Of a stretch of 64,000 bases of DNA, positions 10,886 to 21,316 are shown piece by piece. Each line of letters starts with the position of its first letter. Positions within the stretch are counted from its first letter, which is position 1. The stretch covers positions 149,371,680 through 149,435,679 of the forward strand of contig OZ020590.1 in assembly GCA_963971535.1 (NCBI GenBank), in the 5' to 3' direction. The DNA is from Notolepis coatsorum (lineage: Eukaryota; Chordata; Actinopteri; Aulopiformes; Paralepididae). The translations under genes were made by a program, and so were the position numbers. The notes beneath the pieces were generated by a model. That model was not told where the DNA came from, searched no databases, and was given only the letters and a program-made list of their open reading frames with translations.

Positions 10886-11502
10886 GTGACTGTTACAAAT
10901 ATAACACGTTTTATACTTGTGCTACAAGATTTTGGCCTGTGCTACAAAACTATAAACCTCTGTAGCACCAGTGCTATGTGCAAAAAAAGTTAACGTACAG
11001 CCCTGGTATAACACTGGATGAAAGCACAATTCATGGAAAAGCTTACATGATAATTTATGTCAGATGTGATGTCACTGGGGATGGAGATGTGGACAATGTT
11101 TTTCTTGACCTTGTTGAACTTGATAAGGGCACAGATGCAGAGTTGCTTGATTACCTGTGCACATTTGTTTATAACATTATTTATTTTGATTTATACAAGT
11201 ATGAAGAGTTTATCGCCGGCCACTAGAGGGCAGCTTTTATGTTCATTTTATTATCAGATGATAATGTTACTTACTGTATCCTGATGAATGCTGCTGTTTT
11301 TTTCCATTCGATTATTTTGTTAGTTTTTGATTTATAAGTGCAGAGACAAATAAATGTTAATTCAAGTTCATACATTTTGTCCCATTTTTCAAATTAAATT
11401 GTTGTATTTTATCAGATGCAAAATGCAAATAAGTAAATATGGCATTATATATCAGAGGTGAGTAAGAAAATGAACAAATATTGATGGTTAAGAATGAGAC
11501 TG

Positions 11503-11557
11503 AATAATGACATCACACAATAGTCTAATGATTAGACTGTTGTGTGATGTCATTATT
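11503..11557. repeat. Near-perfect 27-bp inverted repeat (hairpin)
   Basis: The arm 11503-11529 and the reverse complement of 11531-11557 differ at one position and are separated by a single G. Each arm contains TGACATCACACAA. It lies in AT-rich sequence past the transposase relic. It could be a MITE remnant or a cruciform-prone site. Confidence 0.75.
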
Positions 11558-11691
11558 ACTTAGTATTAGACAAATTCTAATGAGATATTCCTCTAAATAT
11601 GACTTCGAAAACAGCCACAATTTCAGGAAAATAACAGTAAAAAAAAAAAATCAGGGGGCCCCCATAGCTCTCAGATGATAATTCGAACCCT

Positions 11692-11829
11692 GCTCCTGCC
11701 AGAGTCTTCAGGGTATTCCTGTTTACCAGAGAGGAGATCCAGTACAAGAATCGAGTTCTTTGGTTGACTTTTTTTATTACATTGGATGCCATTTTGTCAC
11801 AGGAGAGATTAGCCTCTAGGATGGAACGT
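11692..11829 (-). mobile_element. LINE-A internal RT fragment
   Basis: On the minus strand it encodes the block SILEANLSCDKMASNVIKKV through NTLKTLAGAG. Both 5' and 3' ends are missing and there is no tail, so it is a deletion relic rather than an ordinary 5'-truncated insertion. Confidence 0.8.
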
Positions 11830-11836
11830 CTAGACA

Positions 11837-12452
11837 TGTGTATGGCTGGGAGCTTTATACAATTAACTTACACTAAACCAAAATCAAATCAAAACATTAC
11901 TTAAAACAGAAATGGTAAACTAGCGCCACATGCTGGACAGAGCAGGAAATGCCACAGTGCATAGAGTTAGCAGGTAAATTAATTTACATTGATAAACAAA
12001 ATATGCATGGAGCCACATACCTGCAGAAGACACATAAAACAACACCGCTGGAGTCTTCTGGTCGCTGCACATCTTGCATATCTACATGTACAAAATTAAA
12101 CAATTCATTCGTTTTTTCACCAGAATAATAATAATAACTCAGAGAACAGAGAATGGAATCTGCATGGAATGGCCGTAGCAATAATTGCGACATTTAACCT
12201 ACCTATAAAACTAGAACTAGTGGTCAAATTAGCACAAATGTCATAAAACCATGTAATAAAATGAACGTTAAGCATTATGTATTACAAGTTCAAACTTAAA
12301 TGAGCAGAAACGAGTGAACTGAAGCACCTCCCCTCAGTAGAGAGTGGGTACGGCATCACAACAGGAACGGACAGCGCGATATGCAATGAGGTGGTGCGAC
12401 AGGATCTCACTGCCACCTAGTGGTAGCTGTTGTTACTGTATGTACTGTGTGG
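11837..12452. repeat. Unit 1 right-hand block (segmental duplication)
   Basis: Starting at GTATGGCTGGGAGCTTTATAC, this block is shared with 45538-45690 plus 46205-47322 in unit 2, and with 58322-58360 plus 62809-62901 and 63413-63911 in unit 3. It ends at the LINE-A insertion after ATGTACTGTGTGGATTG. It contains the candidate short exon at 12021-12081. In unit 1 the LINE-A insertion seen at 45692 and 62902 is absent. Confidence 0.85.
12021..12081 (-). other. Candidate short upstream exon of the ZNF gene
   Basis: On the minus strand, ACATGTAG precedes and CTGCAG|GTATGTG follows, giving plausible splice acceptor and donor around a 61-nt segment. The segment recurs in every unit: 46265-46325 and 63475-63535 with the donor kept, and diverged forms at about 44663-44725 and 56778-56843 where the donor GT is gone. 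The position, upstream of the minus-strand ZNF exon, fits an upstream exon, but repeat-mediated conservation is equally possible. No protein family was recognised in any frame. Confidence 0.25.
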
Positions 12453-12535
12453 ATTGATTGAATTGATTGATTGAAAACTTTATTAACAGATTGCAGAATG
12501 GGTACAATACAGTACAGCTCAATACACACAATTGT

Positions 12536-12536
<1 letters not shown>

Positions 12537-12569
<33 letters not shown>

Positions 12570-12612
12570 TTTATAAAGCACCTTTCATACATGTTATGTA
12601 GCTCAAAGTGCA
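12537..12612 (-). mobile_element. (TAAG)n-tailed retroposon scrap
   Basis: AATTGTTAAG is expanded to about nine TAAG units. They are followed by TATTTATAAAGCACCTTTCA and AGCTCAAAGTGC, which is not part of LINE-A. The arrangement looks like a very short 5'-truncated retroposon inserted in reverse with its simple-repeat tail. Confidence 0.55.
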
Positions 12613-12690
12613 TGCAGACCAGAGAAAGACTTTCGTCTTGTTTACATCGGGGTCCCCGATTTTCAATTCATCAGGACATATATGACATAC

Positions 12691-13426
12691 ATGACATACA
12701 GATAGACAGTACTGCTACATCTATACATTTATGACATACCAGATTTGCAAATACAGTACTGTTTGTGATACAAAAGAGTCCAGAAAAGAGAGTATATACA
12801 TTTGATGTAAAAACTGTACATTGGGGGCGCCAATGAATGAATGAATGAATGAATGAATGAATGAATGAAAACTTTATTTAACAGATTGCAGAATGAATTG
12901 GTACAATACAGTACGGCTCAATACATACAATTGTTAAGGGGATGCAGACCTGAGAAAGACGTTTGTCTTGTTTCCATCAGGGTCCCCCATTTTCAATTCA
13001 TATAGACATTTATGACATACACAACATACATGACATTTATGGCATAGGGACATATAGGTATTTAGTACTGATACATTTGTGACATAAACGGTATTCAAAT
13101 ATACAGTACCGTTACCCCTAGATCCTGACAGAGTATATACATATGATGGGGAGGGGACTGTACATTAGGAGGGGGTGGGTGGGTGGGAGAGAAATATACA
13201 TACGGCGGGGAGGGAATATATACATGCGGTGGGGAGGAGACTGTCTATTAGGAGGTGGTGGGGGTTTTGGGCATTTACGGTGGCCATGACATACAGATAG
13301 ACAGTACTGCTACATCTATACATTTATGACATACCAGATTTGCAAATACAGTACTGTTTGTGATACAAAAGAGTCCAGAAAAGAGAGTATATACATTTGA
13401 TGTAAAAACTGTACATTGGGGGCGCC
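12691..13426. repeat. Identical 141-bp direct repeats flanking a LINE-A insertion
   Basis: 12691-12831 and 13286-13426 read as identical over all 141 bases. Each starts ATGACATACAGATAG and ends TTGGGGGCGCC. They bracket exactly the LINE-A copy 12832-13285. The duplicated stretch includes older LINE-A 3' UTR plus the first few bases of the adjacent SINE. Confidence 0.9.
12832..13285 (-). mobile_element. LINE-A 3' end, TTCA subtype, nested
   Basis: The reversed (TTCA)n tail at 12832 is followed by the TTCA-subtype 3' UTR (CCTGAGAAAGACGTTTGTC) up to the stretch just past the stop codon (ACGGTGGCC). It is 5'-truncated and flanked by the 141-bp duplication. Confidence 0.9.
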
Positions 13427-13615
13427 CCAGTGGCGAACCACATAGCGCGCTCAGCCGCGAGTCCGCGACACAGCCGACCCGGGTTCGATTCCCGAACCCG
13501 TCGTTATTTGCCGAATGTCTTCCCCCCACTCTGTCTCCCATTCCTCCTCTATCTCTATCTACTGGACTGCTGCCCAGTAGAAATAAAGCGATAAAACGCC
13601 AAAAAAAAAAAAAAA
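13420..13615 (+). mobile_element. tRNA-derived SINE with poly(A) tail
   Basis: The head GGCGCCCCAGTGGCGAA carries tRNA-like boxes, including a B box GGTTCGATTCC. The body contains CTGTCTCCCATTCCTCC and the end is AATAAAGCGATAAAACGCC plus an A run (13601-13619). A direct repeat of ACTGTACATTGG flanks it (about 13408-13419 and 13619-13630). Confidence 0.85.
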
Positions 13616-13660
13616 AAAACTGTACATTGGAGGAGGGGTGGGGTAGGTGGGGTGGGGTCA

Positions 13661-13890
13661 AGTCAAGACAAGAGTTTTATTTGTCACGGCATACAAGTAA
13701 TGAAATGGGGGTGGTCTTGCCCGCAACAATGTGCAATACAGTAGTAACAACATATAATAGAATCCAATAAAACAACATTGTGCATATCGGTATTTGTACA
13801 TAAGTTATTTACAGAGCATGGAGGACATGCTAGGTCCTGTGGTAGTGCATACACTGTTTAAAATGGCTTCCTTTCAATAAACAGAGGGCT
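13661..13890 (-). mobile_element. LINE-B 3' UTR fragment
   Basis: The reversed (CTTGA)n tail GTCAAGTCAAGACAAG is followed by TTTTATTTGTCACGGC, the reverse complement of the LINE-B end at about 21290. It is 5'-truncated and non-coding. The 3' boundary is approximate. 13891-14307 beyond it has no feature I recognise. Confidence 0.75.
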
Positions 13891-14307
13891 ACGCCCCCTC
13901 AACATACTGAGACCTGTGTTATAACAGTTATAACAAATCAAATGAATCAACATCATTGTACTGTTTCTTTAACATGTAATTTCTTCACACACACATCAAA
14001 CACCTTTTTCATCAAACAACATTTGCAGCCAGTGAACTTACCCTCCTTAATCAACCCTCTGTCACAGTTGTTGGTCTCGTTTACTCTTAAGAGTTGTTTA
14101 CTCTTGTTTCTTGGAGGACTGTTTGACGACGATCTATACTGCTTCTCTCTTTTGTGTGAGAAAAGTGTGAGAAAACGCTTTTGTAGTTGAAGTGTGATTT
14201 CCTCAAATCAACATATATTGCATCAGCAGTCCTTTCACAATAAAATACTAAAAATATCCGGGGGGTGCTCCAGTAGCACACCATAAAGTGTAAGTAAAGT
14301 GTTTAAG

Positions 14308-15012
14308 ATCCGATAACGGAACCGAATTCACAAGTAGATATTTTAAGACACTGTTAATGAAAAACAGGATAAGACATGAAACATCAGCCCCATATTCACC
14401 CCACCAGAACGGAACAGCCGAGAGGGGGTGGCGAACCCTTTTTGAGATGGGTATATTATGTTAGTTGAGAGTCAGCTACCAAAGCGACTATGGAACTACG
14501 CAGTTCAAACGGCAGGTGTGGTACGCAACAGGTGTTTTAATAGGCGTACAGAACAAACCCTGTACCAAGTGCTAACAGGTAAAGAACCTAACTTATCCAA
14601 AATGCAGACATTTGGATCTGTATGCTATACGTACAAACAGAACAAGGGAAAACTTGATGCCAGGTGTGACATGGGATATTTTGTGGGTTATGATAAGAAC
14701 AGCCCATCATATTTAATCTATCACCCAGATACTGATAAAGTGCAAAAGGACAGGCTGGTCAAGTTAATAAACAAAGTAACTGTGGAGAGACAGACACAGA
14801 CAAACGAGTCAAATCAGAGTGATGATGACTATGACAATGTGATACGGCCTAAAGCTAACGTGATCACACAGGAGGTGTATGAGAGTAACGAGAGCGCTCA
14901 AGAACAAAGTGTACAAAATAGTCCAGTAACTATGTCTGACACAAATGGTGAATCTGAGAGTGGGAGATATCCAACTAGAGAAAGGAAGAAACCAAGTCAC
15001 TTAGACTGCAGC
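14308..15012 (+). pseudogene. Ty1/copia integrase fragment
   Basis: In one frame from about 14312 the integrase core signature SDNGTEF is followed by SPHQNGTAERG, which holds two of the DDE acidic residues. A frame change near 14455 leads to the open frame 14458-15027, with ESQLPKRLWNYAVQTA, YQVLTGKEPNLSKMQTFG and GYFVGYD, the copia integrase C-terminal block. An acidic linker and a RYPTRERKKP stretch follow. RT, RNase H, gag and LTRs are not seen. It is truncated at both ends, the 3' end probably by the SINE scrap at 15018. Confidence 0.85.
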
Positions 15013-15017
15013 CTCTT

Positions 15018-15062
15018 GCATTGGTGACGAGCGTAATCTCCGCTACGCCACCCAGCCGCTTT
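15018..15062 (-). mobile_element. SINE 5' scrap
   Basis: TTGGTGACGAGCGTAATCTCCGCTACGCCACC matches the head of the larger minus-strand SINE ending at 48984. Only about 45 bp remain. Confidence 0.6.
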
Positions 15063-15215
15063 ATTCTACATTCTTATGGAATGAATGACATAAAAAATAT
15101 ATATATATAATATTATTATTTTTTAAATAAATGTTGAGTTAATTTTCATAACGTGATAATTTGCTGTGTAATTAATTAATCTAATTAATGCGATAAACTG
15201 ACAGCCCTAGTTCTT
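15063..15215. mobile_element. AT-rich stretch ending in a hAT-like terminus
   Basis: The end AATGCGATAAACTGACAGCCCTAG (terminus at about 15210) resembles common fish hAT ends that begin CTAGGGCTGTCA on the other strand. The opposite terminus was not located. Confidence 0.35.
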
Positions 15216-15439
15216 TAAAACATTGACCAGTCAGCTGGTTCTTTTTAGCGTTTATCGCTTTTTCTGGTCAAGCATGACCGACAGAAACAGGTTGAATAGG
15301 ATATAGATCGGGGGAAAGACACTGAGAAAATACAGCGAGTCCGGGAGTCGAACTCGTGTACCCCAGATCCGTGACGCGCACGGTTGTCCCCGACGCCGAA
15401 ATAGCGCCGAGATACGCGCTGAGCTACTGGAGCTCCCCT
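15216..15439 (-). mobile_element. tRNA-derived SINE, reverse
   Basis: It is flanked by an exact 15-bp duplication ACAGCCCTAGTTCTT (15201-15215 and 15440-15454). On the minus strand it starts TAGGGGAGCTCCAGTAGCTC with a tRNA-like A box (GTAGCTCAGCGCG). The B box is GAGTTCGACTCCCGG, and a body ending near GCGATAAACGCTAAAAAG follows. Confidence 0.85.
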
Positions 15440-15517
15440 ACAGCCCTAGTTCTTATGCACGCCTGGTGATACAAAATCCAAATTGAACTCGGCCATTTGA
15501 AAGATAATATATGTATA

Positions 15518-17249
15518 TGTAGCAGGGTGGATTATCCCTGCTTTGTGGGAACGGTTGCTGGCAGTCACAAGGTAGCTGGACACAGTAGAGCTCTGTCTGA
15601 CTGCACCCTCGTCTTTGGGCCTGGAGCGTCAAACTGGGACCCGGTAGTGGGAGTGAATGGGGCCCGGGATTTACCAACCTGGTTTGGTACTCTGGTCTTC
15701 CTCGCCTCTCCGGGGCGGTCAGCAGTACTCCCCAACTCGCTCTCACTTCCCTGAATACCTCCGTGGGCCCTCCCACACCTAGTGACTGATATGCATAAAT
15801 AGATTAATTCCCCCCGCAAGCAGTACCCTCCCTCGACGACCACTAGAGACCTTAATGACTGGAAGGAGAAAGGATCAAATAATAATAATATTACCCGCAT
15901 CAAAAGGGTTAGGGTTAGACTCAATAACGGACACGCACACACAACAATTCCCGTCTTAGTTCGTTTAGTATTACTTATACTGGGCAGTGACAAGTACTAC
16001 TGGCAATGAGTCAAATGGCATACACTATCATTATTCCTAATTACTAATAATTAGAATAATAACATATATAGCACTTATACCATAATACCTTCGACTCCAG
16101 GAAGAAACAGTTTGACCGAGACGGGAAATTAAGAGGCATGGCCATACACGTTATTACACTCAAAAGAAATGAAAAGGTGGGCCCACTGTACCAGAACAAA
16201 AGTCCTATGCTAATGCCGGCATGTAATGTTTATGGGGTACCCCTATGAACTGTGGTTAGCAACCATTAGCTTCGCCCGTAGGCCGCACCACACTGTGTAC
16301 TGTGTAATAGATCCGGAGCATCGACGCTCGATTGTACTCAACCAAAATGGCGGCATCGCCGTGCCACCAAGCGGGGCTGAAGCAGAGGGGCAGTAGCTGG
16401 CTGAGAGCGTGTGCTGGGTGATGGCGACCTCTGCTGGACAGAAGAACTCCCGTGCTGGGCTGTCGACCGCCGGAGCAGAGCAGACGTCGAAACGCCGGTG
16501 AATGCTGGTTGTTGACAGCCGGCGCTGGGTTGACGCGCAGCCATACGCTTGCCCTACCTTAAACTGAAGCTACTCTCTGGGTCCCCAAACAGCCCACCTG
16601 CTACACGGTTATACTGTTGCGCAACGTGGCTGACTATACCACCGGTCTTCTTCAGCGCCTCGCGCTCGGTGTACACTGGAGTCAATATAGCCGTTAGCAG
16701 CATGCTACTTATACCGTACACACTGCTACTATAACACGCTACCTATGGACGTTAGTCCTTGGGTTCAGTTTCTCTTACTCACGCACTATCACGGATACTT
16801 CTAGAATAACCCGTCACTAGCAAGTATGTCTCATCACCCGTCACTCGCTCCGGGGCTCTCTGGTGGTTCTTTAACGGGGCTATTCAAAAGCACCTCCCGT
16901 TGTAGCTGCGACCGTTCACGGCTACATCCCACGCCGAAGAGAGCTTCCTGTTCCCCTCACCTCCAGGTGATTTCCTCTTCCTCGTTCCTTGCTTCTCTCC
17001 ACGCTCCGCCTGCCACCTGCCGCCCCCTGCTGGCACCGCCACCTAGCCCCACAGGAAGAGAACTGGGTGGATCGAATATGAACCAGTTTCTGTTTATAAT
17101 CCATATTCCAGCCGGTAGGAGAAGGAGACACCCGTGTCATTGTTCGTGAGAATATCAATGGAAACTAGTCAACATGTCTTTGTGCACAAAGGGGAGATAA
17201 AAGGCAAGTCAGCACTTCTGAATAATAGCCATATTTTCAGGGTGCTACA
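15518..17249 (-). repeat. gypsy 3' LTR
   Basis: 1732 bp, TGTAGCAGGG to GGTGCTACA on plus (reverse-complement on the element strand). It aligns end to end with 22759-26302 once the hAT there is removed. Small ORFs inside it have no family match I recognise. Confidence 0.92.
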
Positions 17250-17263
17250 TTTCCCCCCACTTT
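17250..17263 (-). other. gypsy polypurine tract
   Basis: AAAGTGGGGGGAAA on the minus strand, directly next to the 3' LTR, is the expected primer for plus-strand DNA synthesis in LTR retrotransposons. Confidence 0.75.
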
Positions 17264-17436
17264 GAACTTGCTAAGTCCTCTGCAAGTTAACTCAATGAAA
17301 CACCAACCAACGCATGCATGAAAACGGTCTTGAGACCAACAGTTTCACACATAGATCGACAATCACACATTATGCTAACAGTTTCACACACTCCTTCATG
17401 AATTGTACACACTGTTCAACAAACACACTCTTCAGC

Positions 17437-18216
17437 TCATAGTCCTGGCGATACAGAGCGGGTAGCCGACCTCTGGTGCTCCTCTGGGGCCGGGTTGGTT
17501 CGACTCCCCCCCCCGTCTGACTCCGCGACAGATCCTTCGGTGCCTGTTGGCGGGTCATTGACTACGGCCTCTCCCTCTGGGGCCATCGGTTGGCCGCCGG
17601 CGGCCCCCTCTCCGCCCCTCGTCTTTGCCGTCCTCTCCCAAGGGGTCCGACTCAACCTCCCCTCCCTCGTCCGGCGCATCTTCAGCGACGACCCGAGGGG
17701 CCCGGGTGGGTTACACGCCCTGGGACCCGGTTCCCGAGGACGATAGCCGGCGGGCTCCCCGTCTGTCCCAGACGAGCTCCGCGAGCGCGTAGGAGCCCTC
17801 CGGCGGACCTGCGCACGCCCTCCCCGATCGGAAGTTGAGAAGGAACGGGGCTTGAGCTGGTCCCGATGTACAGTCCTCTCCGGGCCTCCTTCTTCGGGCC
17901 GGACAACGAACACCGACGTCCACTCGTGGCTCGGGGTAACCACCGGGTAGGGCGTAGGTTCCCCCCTGGACTTTCGGTCGTGGATCCGCTTCGCTGTGGC
18001 TCCCGCGGCCTCCGCAGCAGCCCTCCGTCGCTCCTTCTCCGTAGGTACAGCCTCTGGTTCTGACCGCATCGGGATGCGCGACCGGGCGCCAGCGCTTCCG
18101 TCGGGCCGGCCGCAGTGGTATCGAATCCTACGGTACGCTACCACACCTCCGATGGCGCGACCCCGGTCAGTCTGCTTACCGTCCAGCAATTCCATCCATC
18201 TTTCTGGCGAATGCAT
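17437..18216 (-). pseudogene. gypsy pol C-terminal tail (post-integrase)
   Basis: The open frame contains an Arg/Ala-rich linker (EKERRRAAAEAAGATAKRIH), then VVRPEEGG..RTVHRDQLKP, the motif typical of the integrase C-terminus in fish gypsy elements. A low-complexity Arg/Ser/Gly tail follows. The upstream catalytic core is absent and the beginning is defined only by the LINE-B junction at about 18217. Confidence 0.7.
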
Positions 18217-21200
18217 GTTCGTTGGAGGGAAGGATGGACGACTTGAGAGCGAGGGTCCGATTCCAACGGGAGATGAGAGACGTTAACATCATGTGTTTCA
18301 CGGAGACATGGCTCAAGCCAGCGACGCCGGACAACAGCGTCTCTCCATCGGACAACTTCACCGTCCTGAGAGCAGATCGCACGGCAGCCTCTGGGAAGAG
18401 CATCGGAGGTGGGGTCTGCATCCTCACGAACAATCTCTGGGTTAATCCCAAAGAAGTACATGTCCTCTCAAGTTCATGCTCCCCAGATATGGAACATCTC
18501 TCAATCCTGTGCCGTCCGTTCCACCTACCCTGTGAGTTCACCGCGGTCATCATGTCCGTCGTATATATCCACCCACAGGCAAATACTGGCAAAGCGCTGG
18601 TGGAATTACACGACCACCTCAACAAACAACAGATCAAGCATCCGGAAGCCAGGATGATAGTGGCTGGTGACTTCAACCAGGCGAATCTGAAAAAAGTGAT
18701 GCCGTCCTTTTTTCAGCACATCGCCTGCTCCACAAGAGGGGGAAACACACTCGACCACTGTTACACCCCATTCAGAGCCGGCTACAAGGCTGTAGCGGCT
18801 CCGCCACTGATGGGTGCTGCAAGCGCGAGCGATCACGACTCCATTTTTTTAATCCCTGCATACAAACAAAGATCGCGTGACGTCATCGTGTCACGTGAGA
18901 CAAAAAAGTGGTCTGACGAATCAGAGGCCACGCTCCGGGATGCGTTCGAAGACACAGACTGGGACATGTTTAAAGGAAGCGCCAGTGACGTCAGCGAGTA
19001 CGCTGATACCGTTGTGAGTTACATAACAACAGTAACTGACGGTATTGTCCTCACAAAGAAGGCGCAGGTTTTCCCAAACCAGAAACCTTGGGTGGACAGC
19101 ACTATTAGAGCAGCCCTGAACTCACGCACCACGGCTTATAACCTGGGCAGAGAGTCAGGAAATATGGAAGAGTACAAGGCTTCAGTCTACACTCTGCGCA
19201 AGGCTGTTAAACTTGCTAAGAGGACATATGCTGAGAAACTGGAGACACAAATGGCACAAAACGACACAAGAGGCTTGTGGAGGGGACTGAAGACAATAAC
19301 TGACTACAAAGTCAGCGCCCCTCAATGGGGAGCGACGACGCCTCTCTCGCGGACAAACTCAACTCCTTCTACGCTCGGTTCGGTGTAGACAGTGTCGCCG
19401 CTAGCCCTCTGGCTAGTGACGTCACTGGCGCACCGGCTGTTGTGGAGGGGGGGGGGCAACCGCGGGGGGGCGGGGGCGCTCTCTCGTTGTCGGAACACAG
19501 TGTGAGAAGAGCATTTATGCAGGTGAACACCAGGAAGGCTGCTGGCCCAGATGGTATAACAGGACGCATACTTAAGTCCTGTGCAAACCAGCTTGCCCCG
19601 GTGTTCACCGCCATATTTAATCAATCCCTGGCGGAGTCAGTGGTCCCTGCCTGCTTCAAGATGTCTACCATCATCCCTGTACCGAAGAAACCCTCCCCAA
19701 CATGTCCAAATGACTACAGACCGGTGGCACTCACCTCTGTGGTCATGAAATGTTTCGAGAGGCTGGTCAAGGACCACATTTGTGCCTCCCTCCCCAGTGA
19801 TATGGACCCTATGCAATTTGCATACAGGACAAACAGGTCCACTGACGACGCGGTCTCCCAGGTACTGCACAGCACTCTCTCCCACCTTGACCGTCAGAAG
19901 GGGGGCTATGTGAGACTGTTGTTCATTGACTACAGCTCAACGTTCAACACCATAGTCCCCACCAGACTGGTGGACAAGCTGATCGAGCTAGGTCTGAGCT
20001 CCGCCCTGAGCGCCTGGGTACTGGACTTTCTGAGTGAAAGACCCCAGGCGGTCAGGGTGGGGGGTCAGACCTCCAACACCATCACCCTGAGCATCGGGTC
20101 CCCCCAGGGCTGTGTTCTAAGCCCCCTGCTGTACTGACTACACACACGATTGTGTGGCCAAGTTCAGCTCCAACTCCATAGTGAAGTTCGCAGACGACAC
20201 GGTGGTGGTGGGGCTGATCTCGGACAACAACGAGAAGGCCTACCGGGAGGAGGTTGAGGTACTGGAACGTTGGTGCCAGGACAACAGCCTGCTCCTGAAC
20301 ATTGGTAAAACCAAGGAGCTGATCGTGGATTATAGGAGAGGACAGCAGGAGACACACACACCACTGATGATTAACGGGGCTACCGTGGACAGGGTGAGCA
20401 GCTTCAAATACCTGGGGGTCCACATCTCAGAGGATCTGACATGGTCAACACACATAGACACAGTAGTAAAGAAAGCGAAGCAGCGCCTCTACCACCTGAG
20501 ACAGTTAAGGAAGTTCAGAGTATCGGGGAAGATACTCCAGTCCTTCTACTCAGGAGCTGTAGAGAGCATCTTGACCGGAAACATCACTGCCTGGTATGGA
20601 AACAGCACGGCACAGGACAAGAAGGCCCTACAGAGAGTGGTGCGATCAGCCGAGCGTACCACGGGTATTGCGCTACCTACCCTGCAGGTTCTATACAACA
20701 AGAGGTGCAAATCCAGAGCCTGCAGAATAATGAAAGACCCCCACCACCCCAATAACAGCCTGTTCCAGCTGCTGAGGTCAGGCAGACGCCTGCGAACCGC
20801 AGCTACTAGGACGGAGAGGCTTAGGCTCAGCTTCTTCCCCCAGGCCATCAGAGCCTTGAACAATGAACATTGAGAGCCACAGAAACTGAACTATCCACAC
20901 ACAAGCACACACAAGCACACACACGACACGCACGCTGAGCACGCTCACACACTAGCAGCCACTTTAACACTCATGCCGCACACACGCACACTTATGGCCA
21001 AGAGGAAAGGCCACTTAAATTAGAATAACAACAGGAACAGTGTATTGCACTACTAAAGCTACCTAGCATGTCCTATATGCTATGTAAATACTATGTACAG
21101 ATACCGAGATGTCACACCATGTTACCTGTTTATTGCACTGTTGTTTTTATTGGATTCTATTATATGTTGTACCACTGTATTTTTATTGGATTCTATTATA

Positions 21201-21316
21201 TGTTGTACCACTGTATTGCACATCGTCGCGGGCAAGACCAGCCGCATTTCATTGTATACCTGTATGCCGTGACAATTAAAACTCTTGACTTGACTCTTGA
21301 CTTGACTTGACTTGAC
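18217..21316 (+). mobile_element. LINE-B (L2/CR1-like), nearly complete ORF2
   Basis: It starts within the endonuclease domain, so the 5' end is truncated, and ends in a (CTTGA)n tail at 21285-21316. The 3' UTR includes CA-rich runs (about 20897-20990) and duplicated TATTGGATTCTATTATATG segments (about 21148-21205). It sits between gypsy gag and the gypsy pol tail, where the rest of pol should be. Confidence 0.88.
18222..20873 (+). pseudogene. LINE-B endonuclease-reverse transcriptase ORF, two frame breaks
   Basis: An APE-type endonuclease (18222 to about 18870) shows FTETWL, GDFNQ and SDHDS. A linker and the RT follow: KAAGPDGITGRILKSC, NDYRPVALTSVVMKCFERLV, FIDYSSTFNTIVP (motif A), SPQGCVLSPLLY (motif B) and FADDTVVV (motif C). 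The C-terminal region contains WCQDNSLLLNIGKTKELIVD and AERTTGIALPTLQ. Frame changes near 19322 and 20136 split it into 18222-19388, 19325-20137 and 20154-20873; the second break removes about 2 nt directly after motif B. The start is truncated, so the first Met is arbitrary. It would have served target-primed reverse transcription when intact. Confidence 0.9.

Larger units (their letters stand above)
8262..11005. mobile_element. Non-autonomous hAT element nested in the transposase gene
   Basis: The ends are CAGGCCTGTACAG at 8262 and CTGTACGTTAAC (reverse-complement reading: CAGGGCTGTACGTTAAC) at 11005. They are flanked by GTATAAC on both sides (8255-8261 and 11006-11012), which is 7 bp exact or 8 bp with one mismatch. 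Subterminal sequence is rich in GTGCTAC and GCGA. The interior is filled by two LINE-A insertions (9040-9172 minus and 9411-10885 plus) and a TG/CG microsatellite near 8843-8872. No own ORF is recognised in 8262-9039. Confidence 0.8.
7475..11226 (+). pseudogene. hAT transposase-like gene (KIAA1586-like), disrupted
   Basis: The ATG at 7475 (CCACATGCCGCC) opens a 261-codon frame with a basic N-terminus (MPPKKRLNPPQG), a Ser/Ala-rich stretch and a possible TTF/BED-like zinc site (GCIGCLPC). This arrangement resembles fish proteins annotated as KIAA1586-like, which derive from hAT transposases. The frame ends at 8260 beside a non-autonomous hAT insertion (8262-11005). Transposase-like coding resumes after it at about 11006-11160 (ITLDEST ... 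MIIYVRCDVTGDGDVDNVF). The two parts are in different frames, and the A-run at about 8215-8223 is the likely slip. After 11160 the frame runs into AT-rich sequence with an AATAAA near 11350. The rest of the DDE/RNase H-like catalytic region and the hAT dimerisation domain are not visible. Confidence 0.65.
12453..13660 (-). mobile_element. LINE-A 3' region, host of nested insertions
   Basis: The reversed TCAA-type tail lies at 12453-12477, then the 3' UTR. This copy is interrupted three times: by a (TAAG)n-tailed scrap at about 12537-12612, by a second LINE-A at 12832-13285, and by a tRNA-derived SINE at 13420-13615. The same LINE-A insertion point is occupied in unit 3 at 63912, so the original insertion predates the unit duplication. 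Confidence 0.85.

Noticed and set aside
15330..15440. Possible functional tRNA gene (A and B boxes on minus strand)
   Set aside because: It is the head of a SINE bounded by a 15-bp target duplication. The same applies to the tRNA-like heads near 13430, 30330, 30800, 44230, 48970, 50055 and 55940.
17495..18063. Plus-strand ORFs over the gypsy pol tail
   Set aside because: GC-rich shadow frames; the minus frame carries the recognisable RTVHRDQLKP motif.
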